From Xylocopa sonorina (lineage: Eukaryota; Arthropoda; Insecta; Hymenoptera; Apidae), in the NCBI RefSeq assembly GCF_050948175.1, contig NC_135203.1, forward strand, positions 2,604,001-2,668,000: 64,000 bases of DNA, in the 5' to 3' direction. The position numbers and the translations under genes were made by a program. Below the pieces are notes generated by a model. It was given only the letters and a program-made list of their open reading frames with translations. It did no database searches and was not told where the DNA came from. Below are positions 34,131 to 45,469 of this stretch, piece after piece (position 1 is the stretch's first letter; every line of letters begins with the position of its first letter).

Positions 34131-36444
34131 TCACAGTCGAAATTACGTACGCGCAGTTCCCAGCGCGGAGAATTGGATACCTGTAGCGGAAAAAAAACTC
34201 GTACCTAATGCCGCAACAAACAGGGTAAAATAAAAAAGTGTTCAACCGAAATGTCCAAACAAAATGGAACCGCTCCATCCTTCCGATTTTCCTTCTAAAT
34301 CCGTGCACTTGATATTTATTATTGCTTACATTTTTGACGCTTTAATCTCTGCTCCACTTTTTCCTTTACGATTACACATAGTGTCTGGTAGACGTGTTTC
34401 AATAAAAATGAAACGTAATTTAAACAGATACCACTAATAAATATCTTTATCTAGCTTACCGCTTACCAAGCATGAAAGTACGCTTGATAATAAGATGAAA
34501 ATACTCGAAAGCGCGCGATCTGAATCGAACAGATTCACTGGAGCGTATTCGCCGTTAACAAACAACGTGTAACAATGCGATTGTATCTTTTATCTTGCGC
34601 GTGTTTTTGTTTTACACGAGCGAAGAAAATAACGTTGGAAGTAGAATCGGTGTAGCCGGTGAAATCGTCGTCGAAGCACCTATCGGATGTGAAAATGCCG
34701 CGAATAGTAGAATAGGTCAGGCGAGAGGCCGATAACACCGCGGAGGACGCGATAAGTCTCGTCCGTTGAAACTGAAGTTTCGTGGAAACTGAAGTCTGTC
34801 TTTCACTGGTTTTCCTTCAGGCTGGTGAATAGAGAACGCAGCTGTATGTAAGAACTGTGTCGCGATAAGCTGCGAACGATAGCGAGCGTACGTTTCAACG
34901 GTGGAAATGTCGCTCGGTGGCGCGCCATGTTGCCTGCGGAATTTGTACCTGCCTCCATCGTGATTAGGCGTCGACACATTCCGCCGTTTCCTTTACAATT
35001 CTACGGAAAAGGCGAGTCCGAATTTTCAGCAGAATCCGCGCGAGGGAAAAGTCTGCGCGCGAACTTTGACACTTTGTTTCTTCGTAGGAGCGAACGACGA
35101 TTTTATCTGACAGGAAATTCCTATCTTCGGTAAATAAATAAATTTACGGATGTTTGCCGCTTATTTGCTAACTGCGACGCGTGATCGAGGTTATCGTGAT
35201 CGGAAAAGTCATGAGAATTTCCATTGATTGCTTAACATTCCTGTTTACAATTTCTGCATAATTTGTGTATGTAATTTTCATTCATTCGAAAATAACATCG
35301 TCGATAATGTAATATGCTTGCGAATTTTATTCCTCCAAGCAAAGTACGACTCGCTCTACAATATCTGAACCAGTCAATTTCCCTTAGACAATCCTGTATT
35401 ATTATACATCCACGATATCACATTTAACCACGAACGAAATTTAATTTCTGCGCCCTCCAACCGCGCCTTTTTCAAATTCCCAATCCACGCTAATGCCCTG
35501 ATAACGTCAGAAACGATAGGTACACAGAATCGAAGCGAATTAAACGGCGTGCCTCGGAAGCTTCCCGTTGGTAGATCTCGTCCACCGGCCAGGAGACGTT
35601 TAGGTGTACTCCGTTATTACGTTAAGCGCCTCAGCCCTCCGACCTAAACGTCCTCCATTGTATCCACCGTCTCGAGGAAGGCTCGCAGCGATGCAGATTA
35701 CCTCGAGGACCCGATAAGCCGGCCGATAATACGTTTTCTATTGGCTAGATGGTGAACGCTGCCGTTATTTCGACGAATTTCCATCCGGACGGGCGTCAGA
35801 CTGGACGGACGTGAAACGAAACGTGACCGGTCACCGATCAACCGAGATATCGCTGTCTCGAATCGGGGTTTCTTCGGGAACCAGGGCCCCTTATCGCGTC
35901 TCCATCTCCGTTCACCGCCGGTGCGGAGCTTTTGAAACGAGCGGCTGCATCGGAGGGTCCATCTCTCCTCCATTCACCGAAACTGCCGATACACACCGCC
36001 CCCCGCTTCTGCATCGAGGAAATCGTGGAAGCAGTCCGCGCCACGGTACAAAGTGACTCTTAGGATCGCCTGGCTCCGCTATCGACGCGACCCTCAACCC
36101 CACGGAAGGGCTGGGAACACGCGACCGCTTTGAAGAATCGCGACCCGGCTCTTTCGAGATTTACGATCCACGGCCAAGAGTCCCGCGATAACGTCGTCGG
36201 GGGTCGCACGGGTGGTGGGTGTCCGTGTAATTAAATATCGAGTAATTCTCGACGGTTGGAGAACGGTCTGCTTTCGAACAGAGGTGGAGGAAATTTCTTC
36301 CGCGATTTATACGATCGCAACTTTGTATCTTTTAATTAATATCGCTGGATGATTCTACGGTGCGATAATGGTAATTCTAATTTAATCGCTAGGCTGCGGA
36401 TGTTTGTATGAATTCTTTTTCTTTTTTCTTTCGTAAATGTATAG
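34131..36444. other. Non-coding DNA
   Basis: No gene is supportable apart from the microexon-like 27-mer at 34821. AT-rich parts lie at 34180-34520 and 35130-35480. The part 35500-36250 is CpG-rich with chance frames. The last 60 bases are a T/C-rich tract leading into the exon candidate at 36445. Confidence 0.6.
34821..34847 (+). CDS. 27-nt microexon-like segment, weak
   Basis: A good acceptor (GGTTTTCCTTCAG) is followed after 27 bases by a donor-like GTAAGA. Only one of the three frames is open; it reads LVNRERSC plus split codons. The length is a multiple of three. Short segments between chance splice motifs are common, so this is weak. Confidence 0.13.
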
Positions 36445-36578
36445 GCGCTCAATGTCTATCAAGCTCAACGAGGCAACACGCCAGTCATCTCGTTCCACCT
36501 CGACGATTCCAGGCGCGGAAGAATCTCGGTGGATCAACGACGAGACCCTGAAGAGCTCATCAAGCCTGGTGGAACGCG
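36445..36578 (+). CDS. Internal exon candidate, 134 nt
   Basis: A T/C-rich tract followed by ATGTATAG leads into 134 bases that end CGCG|GTGAGA, a good donor. Two frames are open. Starting at base 36446 it reads RSMSIKLNEATRQSSRSTST then IPGAEESRWINDETLKSSSS, with good use of ATC, AAG, GAG and GAC codons. Starting at 36445 it reads ALNVYQAQRGNTPVISFHLD, which hits TGA exactly at the donor. The first has higher GC at third positions and looks like a phosphorylatable, disordered Ser-rich linker. Neither is recognised. With the microexon at 12157 it is one of the two best exon calls in the window, and both are on the plus strand. Confidence 0.4.
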
Positions 36579-37999
36579 GTGAGAAGCTCGTCTCGTGGCC
36601 AGTGTATCCCTGATCCTTATCACGGCCGCAAGCGTAGCCGTAACTCCGTGTTCATCTGGCCCTAAGCCCGAAAAATCCTTCGATTCACGACGAAATAATG
36701 GCCCGTTCGAGTCGATGCGCCGCGCTTCCAGCCCCTTGTACGCCGATCTGAATCGGATCGGCTGTCACGGACGCGCGACCGTTGCCTCTGCTGCTTTCCG
36801 TCGATTTCTCGGCAAGATCGCCCTCGATCTAGAACGGCGCGTAACGAAACGGGAGTATCCATCTCGACGAGATCCTCGTACCCTCGCAAAAGCTGGAATT
36901 ATTTACCGCCGTCAGTGGGTCAAAGGCTGGCGGGATTCTGCGCAACGGACTGTTTCCTTGGAAGCAAACGAACGATGGAGTGGGCGGTCTAATGGGGGAA
37001 CTTTTAAGTTGATTAGATCTTGACCAGATTGGAGCTTGTTGTTTGCGCGGCTCTGCTATTATTAGAAAACAATGGTTAGCTAGACGTTGTTTGCAATACC
37101 AGTTGAATTGCACAGCAATTTCCAAGTGGGCCGCGCCGATATCGCTCTTCGCGAAACTTTCGACAATAGCCGCGACGGCTGTTTTCTATTCTGCAAATAA
37201 TTACACGTTACACGGACGCACCTCGCTTAAATTATAATAGACACTGCTAAACTCTCGAAGCAATCGTGTACCATTCGCGAATCTTCAAAGCGAAGAACAA
37301 TTTGTACCAGAAGACGATGATGGTATCTGTCTAAAAATCAGCCTCGAATCTTCGAGTCGCAAGAAAGTACTTGCCACGAGTTCATCCAGAAGGATCTGTA
37401 TCACCCTCCCGTGTGCAACCCTCCGCGTAGGTTCGACCCTGGACGACATTATCCCGGAAACAATAGCCAGAGATCTAAATGGAGAGCCACCGGATTGGAC
37501 TGGGCAGATACGCGACGTTTCAGTCGCTGCGCGAGAGTTCTCCATGGCACCCCTGCGTGGCTCTAACTCCGAGGTTCGAGATCGCGCCCTATCGGTCACT
37601 CGACACCTTTGCGTGCCCGGTCGCCCTGCAGGGCACGAGGGGCGTGCAAACAGGCCTGGATGCCGATACTGGACGGGAGAAGCGCAGAAGCCCTGAGGAG
37701 AGGCCAAAGAGTCTGTTTACAGCGAAACGAAAAGAGCCTTGTTGGGGATCGCCGTGACGAAACGTTCACGATCGACTTCGATGTTTCCGCTGGGGACGGA
37801 GGGACGACAGCGACTAGTGTTTTTCTCTGTAAACGTATATACTCGTCGATGGTGTCTTTTGGAAGAAAGAGATTTGGAACGTTGAATTATTGTTGCTTTT
37901 CGTCGTAAGCAAAAATGGGAGAAAACTTGTAGTTAGTGTAAAAGCATAGTAGACGTTCCGTGTGTCACGTATTTGTTTCTATATTCTAGTGGAACTAGT

Positions 38000-38070
38000 G
38001 GGAGTAGTCGCGAGTAGTAGCAATCGCTCAGCGAACGATAGATCCGGGTTCGAATCCCGATCTTGAGCAA
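38000..38070 (+). ncRNA. tRNA-like sequence, probably pseudogene or SINE
   Basis: GGGTTCGAATCCC at 38046-38058 matches the RNA polymerase III box B and tRNA T-loop exactly, but the surrounding T-stem has only four clean pairs. About 45 bases upstream, TAGTGGAACTAGTGG resembles a box A. An ATCG...CGAT stem lies between them. No 7-bp acceptor stem can be formed, and no run of four T follows, so a working tRNA gene is unlikely. Confidence 0.22.
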
Positions 38071-40452
38071 TCCCATCAGCCGATTCTCTTTCTTCCTACA
38101 TTAGAAATAATTCCAAAGGCGAGTCGATCGTTTTGAAAGACTGCACTCGGAGTGGTGGGAAAGGAGCCAGACGAGGGCGAAGATCTATGGTCGCGAGAGA
38201 GGAATTCCAGAGATTCCCAGCGGCCTCGGATGGAGGCGCCCTCTGGAGCACGGCGACGCAGCCAGTCCCGGAATGTCGGCGGAATCGGTTTTAAATTCGA
38301 ACCAGCGTCAGTTAACCGTCTTCGGTGAACGGTTAAACCGGGCGAGTGGATCCTCTAAGGGCCTGTTCACAGAACGGACACGGTTCCTCCTCGTCTTTCT
38401 TTTACCCGCTCGTTTCGATCTCTGTTCAACGACCGGCGGAATCCCTAATTGAAACATTGCCGAAACCCAGTGGGGTCCAGCAGCCTGTTCCAGGAATCCT
38501 TGCCGGTGAAAAAAAGAAATTGCTGCCTTCGGACAGGCCCTCCCGTGCCGCGTCCCTCTTCTTCTCTCTCCCGTCTGTCTATGCGCACACGTGCGTTCTT
38601 CTCCTTCTTAACCACGGACTTTCTTAACCCTCCTCGCCTCCTCTTTCCGTTGCACGCTGGATGGCCCTGGATTGTCGCGCGCGTTTCTGCCGGGGAAAAG
38701 GGATCGGGTCGTTGGTGGGTCCGAGTCGAAGGGGAGAAAAACGGCGAAAAAGAGCGGAAGAGAAAGAGAAGAAGGAGAATGCGGCCAGGAATGCGTCGCA
38801 CCACACACAGCGCTCTATTCCGGCTTCTCATAAAGCGCCATTCACAACAATCCGCCGCGAGAGGGAGGACGACCGCGCGTCGAGCCGCGTGGAAAAGTGA
38901 AATTTTCCCGGGGAGAAATGAAAAAATGCAATCGTTACCGAACGGGACGACGAACTTTTTTTTTTTTTTCTACCCTCGCGGAATGGAGAAAAGTTGATAC
39001 AGCTCGCGTCAATTGCAACCGGAATTCGAGAGGTTCCAGGATATTGGATCGGCTAGATGTAGGATGGTAGTTATTCCGTTTAATCGAATAATTGCTTGTG
39101 CATGCCGCGCAGTGGAAATTGGATCGCGTCGGGGCCACCGTTTTATCGACTTTTAATTTCTGCAACATGGAAATAAATTGCCCGGCCGATTACGGTTCTT
39201 CGTCTTGGGCAAAACCGCCCGGCGAAGCTACGGGCACGCAGCTAATTATAAAATCGCGTCGGTTTTTTACCGTCGCTCCCTCGTGAAACTATAATACCCA
39301 CCGCGGCAACGTTTCTCCGACGGGTATTCCACTTTTTCGCCGCGCGCGGACTGCTCCTTTTTATTTTGGCAACTTGGTTGCAACTCGGTTGGAATGTAAC
39401 GGTTAAGTGCCCGTGGACCGGACTGTTCGCGGTAGACCGAACTCGTTCGACGATTTAACGACGAGGCTAAAGTACGCGAAGAATGTTGCAACCGCCGCGG
39501 AATGCTCTCTGGCCAGCAATTAAGGCAACATGGTTCCATCGGTTACTTACAACTTCTTAAGAACTCTTCGCGTATTACGTGACGGAATTGTCAATTTCGC
39601 AAATTTATCCCGACTGAACAGTCCGTGTTACGTTCCCCTTATCCGTCTTATCCCTCGACGTTACCGTTGCGTGCGTACGGTTGCTCGAATTCGCGGCAGA
39701 AATTCTCCCACGCCAGGAAACCGATCTCGAACGCCCCTCGCGGTTACCTGGAAAAATTCCTGTCGCGTGCACTTGCACGCGCGCGATCCTCCGTACCCGG
39801 TATCAGTTTTCACGCTCTAATATCAGGGACAAGTCGTCCGGAGAGTTGGGCAGAAGTGGGTGCCGCGGAACGACGCGACGCCTACGCCTCGAGCCGCGTT
39901 GCGGCCCACCCTCTCGGCCAATTTCGCGGAAACTCGTTTACGATTCGCCTCGCCTCGTGAACTCTTATTTATTTTCGGATCGAGTACACCAGACTCCGGG
40001 ATCGGCTTCCACGTTTTGGAACGCGATGGTTCCAGCGTGACGGCCGTTTTACGGGGGGACGCGGTGGTATTTTTAAAAATGGATCACTCCAAACTAATTA
40101 TTACGATACAATTAGCTTCTGGAAAGAGAGAATTAAAATCGCAGCCCTTTGATGGGGAAATTGAGAGGATTAGCTATTTAAATAACATCGACTCGGTTAC
40201 GCTCGAGCACTCGCTTCAAGGGGCTGATTCTCTTCCCACGCGATCCAAACGAAATGCATGGAAGAAGGTTTAATCGTTCCTCGAAGCAATTCCATTGATC
40301 GATCGATAGCGTTCCGTCTTCCTACGCGGCGCGATTTCGCGGCGGGTTGGAAAAAAAGCGTCGGCAGCTTTCACCGGCAATTTCTCTGGCGATCACGATC
40401 GAGGCTTGCGCGCGTCGATTTAAACCGATTACGAGGGGAGGATCAGAAGGGA

Positions 40453-40472
40453 AGAGAGAGAGAGAGAGAGAG
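40453..40472. repeat. (GA)n microsatellite
   Basis: About ten GA units inside CpG-rich DNA. Confidence 0.94.
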
Positions 40473-40721
40473 AAAGGCAAACGACGACGAGCAACCGCTT
40501 GAGAACCGTCACGACGCGGTGACGAAAAAAAGAGTTCCTGGCATTGTTAGTACTTCCTTATTATGAGTGACCGGTAGTCGAGAGAAACGGCGGCCGCTTT
40601 TGTGTATCACTTGAAGCGACGCGGACAGTGAATGGCTCGGCGACACCCTCCGCGCCGTGGAAACCGTCACGCCACACAGTCTAGAAGAAATCTACCGGTC
40701 TCCTGATGCCGCGCGCTCAAT

Positions 40722-40988
40722 TTAGACCGCTTCGAGCTCAAACCAATCACCTAAACTGTTCTTGTTTAGCCGCTGTGTCGCGCCGCTCTTTGCTTTCAAC
40801 GTGGCGCCCATTGTGTATACAGCGAAGGATTTCGGGGCTAAACGGGGGAGCTTAAACTGTAGGGGAGCGAACGCCAGATGGTAATCTTTTACGATATCAT
40901 AGTTTACCAAAATGTGAGATACGTCGCGACTGAAAGTAGCGACTGCTAAGGGTTGCTCAGGATCCGAATCCTCCGTTATGCTATTCAT
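40722..40988 (-). CDS. Small ORF, 88 aa, unknown
   Basis: A true ATG at 40988 begins 88 residues starting MNSITEDSDPEQPLAVATFS, ending GDWFELEAV and a TAA at 40722-40724. An in-frame stop lies shortly upstream, so the ORF is complete as written. The composition is strikingly natural for this window: plenty of Asp, Glu, Lys, Ala and Leu, few Arg, no Ser or Arg runs. The N-terminal 12 residues are acidic and the middle has a Phe/Leu/Pro stretch. No signal peptide, membrane helix or known domain is recognised. It could be a lineage-specific small protein, an exon, or a fragment of a mobile element. Confidence 0.3.
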   Translation of the reverse strand: MNSITEDSDPEQPLAVATFSRDVSHILVNYDIVKDYHLAFAPLQFKLPRLAPKSFAVYTMGATLKAKSGATQRLNKNSLGDWFELEAV

Positions 40989-42797
40989 CGCTCGCGAGTT
41001 AATTAATCCTCACTGCCGGCTAGCCAACGACAGGTGGAGATGGAGTTGGAACGTTCGACGCGTTTTTTACAATCGTCCCTCGTTCGACCTCCGGCATCCT
41101 CGACTTATCGCGTTCACTTCTGACCTTAATACGGCTATAGGATTCCACTTTCAACGCGACCTTGTGTACCCATTCCGCAGATTACAGAAGGCAAACATCA
41201 TCCTCTTTGCATTCCGCGTATATATCTATCCGAGGGGATCGTGTCCGCTTCGACCCCGTCCGAGGACGGAGCGTTCGAAAAATAATTGCCACCTCGCGCC
41301 AGGGCCTTTTAGAGGCGGAAGGGTGTCGGTACGGTGTACACGGTCGGTCACGATTGTTTGCTCGACTCCTCGCCCGCATGCCCAACCGAAGTGGATCTGT
41401 TAGATCGTGGCGATAGGAGAGAAGCCGCGGGTACCATTTTACTAACATTCACACGGGACCGCCGTCGAATACCAGATGCTCGCTTCTCACGAGTGAAACG
41501 CAGACTTTCGGCGCTTCTACGTCGGAACAGGAACTGTCCGTGGAAACTACTCCTAGTCGCATTGTGTCGGGTCCCCGCATGATTTTCAGCTCGGAACGTT
41601 CTCATGGAGAGAGATCATATTTACCAATATCTGTTCCCGCCTGTTTAACAATGGTGATCGATAAACTCTCGCACGTCACAATAACCGAGATAAAAATTGG
41701 GGAAACGTGGACTATTGCACGGTGTACGCTTCCTGTTTGTCCCTCGCTTCGAACGCGCAGGTTTAAAGTCATACGAGAGATTTAGTTTGTTACGTTTAGG
41801 AGTTGCGCAAGAGCTGAACACGAGTTACAAGGTTCCGTGCTCGTTTTACGGTGCGACACGGTGTGTTTGCCCGTGTATTTGTCCGTACGTACGCGTCTAC
41901 AGATTTTCCGTGGAATGTGAAGGGAAATGGAAAAGGAGTAGGGACGACGCGTTGGTGTTGACAAAAAATTTCATCGCGACCAGCTGGCTCCCAACGACAC
42001 CGCCTATACGCATTCAGATTTTTATCACCTAGCACGATATCTTGACAAATTTCAACGTCTACCTGACTGTTTCGTCCCCAGAAATTTATCTCGACAGATT
42101 TCTGTATCTTTTATCGAATACCACGATACGAATCCGTGTTTGGGACCTTTAATATGTTCAGGAATTCGATAATTTGTTTTTACTTCGAATTACTTGTAGC
42201 CTGCGCTTCAAGCATTAACCTAATATCGTTTGAACATTTAGGGCGACGCAATTGTATGATACAGTTATGTTTTTGTATTAATTTAAATAATCCTATCTGT
42301 TCTAAGTACGAATGACTTAATTCTGTTTTAATTTGTCTTAAATAGACAAAAGTTGGGGCAATTGCGAACCAATTTGCTTGCTGCTTTCTGATTTCGAAGC
42401 GAAGGTGATTACTACCCTACTGTGGGGGTAGGACTGTGGAAAAACCTGTTTCAGAGTAACGCGACCAAGCGTTTTGCATTTATCGTACACCAATTGCCAT
42501 TGAGTTAAGACATTAAGGCCATCATTACAAATTCTAAAGCAACATTTAAGGCCCTAATTCTTGTATTTAAAAAAATCAAACTAATAAGCAAAGAGGCAAG
42601 TAACAGTTGATGGTTCTCAATAATAGCTACTTATGGCGACTAACCATAAACTTGATTTTAACGATCTGTATAGTGATCCTTTTCGTAAAACGACACTGTA
42701 ATTATATTGCTGTGCATCAGCATAATATTTTAAATTCGAAAAAAAAATTAAATTTGAAAATGTATTTTTCTCGACGAGTCAGTTTATACGTGCTTAC
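40989..42797. other. Non-coding DNA
   Basis: No gene is supportable. Bases 40989-41980 are CpG-rich with chance frames on both strands. Bases 42040-42780 are AT-rich and featureless except for a small hairpin CTACCC...GGGTAG near 42415-42434. The switch to GC-rich sequence at about 42780 is abrupt. Confidence 0.6.
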
Positions 42798-42978
42798 CGT
42801 GTGTAGGTCTTGCGTGACCTAGAATCGAGTCGATTTTTCCCTGGGGGGACTCGATCAGGACTTTCCTCGAAAAACACACGGGGTTTCCCACGCGCTCCGC
42901 TCGGTCGCCCACGCGGAAGTCCCCGTCGAAGCGTCTCGGTCCGGTGGACGGTTCGGGTCGACCGGTAGATAGGCGCAT
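42798..42978 (-). CDS. First-exon candidate, weak
   Basis: An ATG at 42978 opens 60 codons starting MRLSTGRPEPSTGPRRFDGD and ending at a good donor, ACG|GTAAGC, at 42798. The frame ends three codons past the donor if unspliced. The exon-sized block is a GC-rich island whose inner edge coincides with the donor and abuts AT-rich DNA, as at an exon-intron border. The middle (RVGDRAERVGNPVCFSRKVL) has natural composition. A plus-strand frame is also open here. No family is recognised. Confidence 0.22.
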
Positions 42979-44893
42979 GTACCGGTATCCGGATGCGTTA
43001 AGAAGGTTGGGATGAAAGGGCAGGCACGCGAAAATTTCGTATGTTCATTGATACGAGGCTGCGTGACACGGTTTCGAGAAAAATCGTTACTGTGGAGCGT
43101 TTCGCTCGGACGAACGAAGACGAAGGGGGTGAGCGTTGAATTAGCATAAACTGCTGATTTATAAACGCTGATTCGTAGAACTTTGCGAAGAAATTTAACT
43201 AGATATTATGAAGTTTATGGAAAGTTATTAGTGTATATAAGTTCCGCGACTTCATGGCTGCTAAATTCGAGCGTCTCATCGTGATTACTATTTGAAACTC
43301 GGCGAGTGTCGCGCCTAAGTCAGAAGCATCCCATTCACGACCATCCGAGCGATCTCGTAATCGGTTTCGAAAGGAAAAATCGAGATATCCACGTGTGCCG
43401 TTCAGCAATCGCGACGCTCGCCCACCGCGCGTTCCTCCACCATGGGCGTCGGCAGGAACGTGTCGGTGACTTCGAAATGTTAAGGGGACACGTAGCAGCG
43501 TGTGTTAGTGCCCACGTCCGCCCAAACGGCGCGCGTACTCGCGCGGCTCCGGCTCCATTCATGTTTTTAAAGGCCATTATAAAAGTGACAAGCCGGACGG
43601 AGTCATTCCTCGCGAGGAAGCGGAAGTCCGCCATTATGCAATGGAAACGTCAATTTCCGGTGACATTGTCGCCGACTATCCGTTTCTCTCTTTCTATAAC
43701 CTCCCACGCGTCGACCACGGTGGCTCGCGCAACGGCCAGGCGATGCTTTTTCGCGGGAAAACGTTCGACCTGGAAGCCAGGTCCACGGCCAGGACGCTTC
43801 TCCCACGCTCGATGGGATCGTTTCGTGCGCGTTTCGTCGCGCTGTAAACATCGACGACCGCGTTTATCCCTACCCACGTCCAGGCCACGCTTCGCCAGAG
43901 CGAGCCTTTGGTCATTTCAAGCCAGCCGATCTACTTAGCCCTGACCCATCGTGCGCGCGTAATCGAGATTTTTCGCGAAACGCCCACGATGGTCTCGCAC
44001 GAGGAATCTCGTCTTGGCGCAATTTGTTGCAATTGGGTAGTCTTTGAATTCTGACACGTAGATCGCACGAATGTCTGCACGCTTAGGGAGAAATCTCAAT
44101 ACGCGATAGAAAAACAAAGAGTACACAGAAAAAGACCTCCTCCAGCAGGATGTCATACAAAAATTCCTAGCGATCGTTGATGGTTAATATTTAACCCTCG
44201 TACAACCCTCGAGACGCGATACGATCGCTTGTACGTCGTTCATCGACTCCAAAAGTGTTCATAAATATTCCACATCCTAAATGACATTCTCCAATCTCTA
44301 TTCGATCTCTATTCCATCGTATTTGCTAAACGTGGACCGTGAACACGATCGAAGGTGGTCGAATCAGGGACTCGAAAATCGGGTCGGTTAATTGCTAGCA
44401 GTTCGTAGAAACTTGTACGCGATCCCACCGCGAGCGCGCGCAAGTGGGCTCGCTTCCGTCGCAAAAATCGATCGGTCTGGCGTCCCCTTGGTTCGTTGCA
44501 CCGGCACCTTACATTTGCCTATCTCGAAGTCGGCATCTTGTCCCCGGCGATGCGATGCGTTGCGCACCGGCCCCCGGGTGCATTCGTGGCCGACGGACAG
44601 CCAGCCGCCGCGGGTCTACCGCCATATCCACCGACGCCGCGACGAGAAACGATAATAATGGCAGTCGTGCCGCCCCCGTAGCCGGTTTATCGTGAACCCG
44701 CATCGGTCCACCTTCCGTCCGAGAGAGCCTCGCGCCACGATTCCATCGCGAACTCCTCAGCTTGCACCTGTGAAATCTCTTTGCTTTCGATGACTCCTGC
44801 CTGACGATCCGTTCTCAATTTTTCTGTCTCTTGGCTTTTTCGACAGTTTTTCGTTCGGATTTCACGCCACTCACTGAAAGGGTTGTAACACCC
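42979..44893. other. Non-coding DNA
   Basis: No gene is supportable. Bases 43300-43940 carry a 210-codon plus frame and several minus frames, all rich in Arg, Ser and His and judged chance in CpG-rich DNA. Bases 44160-44340 are AT-richer. Bases 44390-44700 are very GC-rich with overlapping frames on both strands. Confidence 0.58.
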
Positions 44894-45469
44894 CTAATTC
44901 GCAATTTTTCGTAAATGTACGCGGTGAAGAGGACGCGTTAAAATTTGTACCAGATGGATTCCAGCGGCGGAGCTCTCGAGTGTCCATTTTGGTTGCGATC
45001 GTAGATGATTGAGCTTCATCGCTACGTGGCGTATTTTGTCTAGCAAGTTTAACTGCGCCGCTGTATTCCACGAGTCAAATCGTTCGACTGGAGATGTTTC
45101 TGCTTTATCTGATGTATCTTTTCTTTTACTCTTGCTTGATGACGAATCTTTTGAGAATGGACTCGTACGAGGAGGATCGCGCTTCCTAGCGTGGGATATA
45201 TAGATCGTAGGATAACGGAAATGTTGGGAAGGCCTGCACGAAAATTGGAAAGTTAATGCGGGCTTGACCCCTTTCCGCGAGTTCAACGCCATGTGGGAGT
45301 CGAACGATTGCGTCGACGCGATGCTTATCGATAATTTATCGTTGAACCTTGCGCCCATCTCGAGCCAACCTTCCACTTTGTCACCGCGGATGACGCGTGC
45401 CCTTCCGCCATTTCGATTCGAAATGGTTCCTTTCTTTCGCGACTTTCTTATTACTACCTCTGTTTTAGC
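44894..45469 (-). CDS. Long coding-like frame, unknown product
   Basis: Open from just after a TAA (45470-45472) to TAG at 44894-44896, about 190 codons. The first in-frame ATG is at 45358, giving 154 residues. An upstream part reads RVIRGDKVEGWLEMGARFND, with beta-strand-like alternation. The middle is a basic Ser/Lys linker (SPFSKDSSSSKSKRKDTSDK), and the end is helical, ending VHLRKIAN. Composition is natural throughout. An ATG in strong context lies at 45411 in another frame (MAEGHASSAVTKW), so a frameshift or a spliced start is possible. The plus strand is also open at 45264-45473. The acceptor side is weak. No family is recognised. Confidence 0.3.
   Translation of the reverse strand, partial: AKTEVVIRKSRKKGTISNRNGGRARVIRGDKVEGWLEMGARFNDKLSISIASTQSFDSHMALNSRKGVKPALTFQFSCRPSQHFRYPTIYISHARKRDPPRTSPFSKDSSSSKSKRKDTSDKAETSPVERFDSWNTAAQLNLLDKIRHVAMKLNHLRSQPKWTLESSAAGIHLVQILTRPLHRVHLRKIAN

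Larger units (their letters stand above)
36579..40721. other. Non-coding DNA
   Basis: No gene is supportable. CpG-rich chance frames on both strands occur at 36595-37020 and 37285-37710. A tRNA-like box B lies near 38050. Bases 38340-38960 are rich in C/T and then A/G, with long Ser/Arg frames judged chance. A T run lies at about 38949-38960 and a GA array at 40453-40472. Confidence 0.6.

Noticed and set aside
38449..38997. Plus frame of 182 codons
   Set aside because: Built over CT-rich then GA-rich sequence and encodes Arg/Lys low-complexity runs.
43306..43938. Open frame of 210 codons
   Set aside because: His/Arg/Ser-rich with several other frames open in the same CpG-rich DNA, typical of stop-poor composition.
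44870..44895. Strong minus-strand donor CA|GTGAGT just after the long minus frame
   Set aside because: It lies after the stop codon at 44894, so it could matter only for a 3' UTR intron. No matching acceptor was identified.
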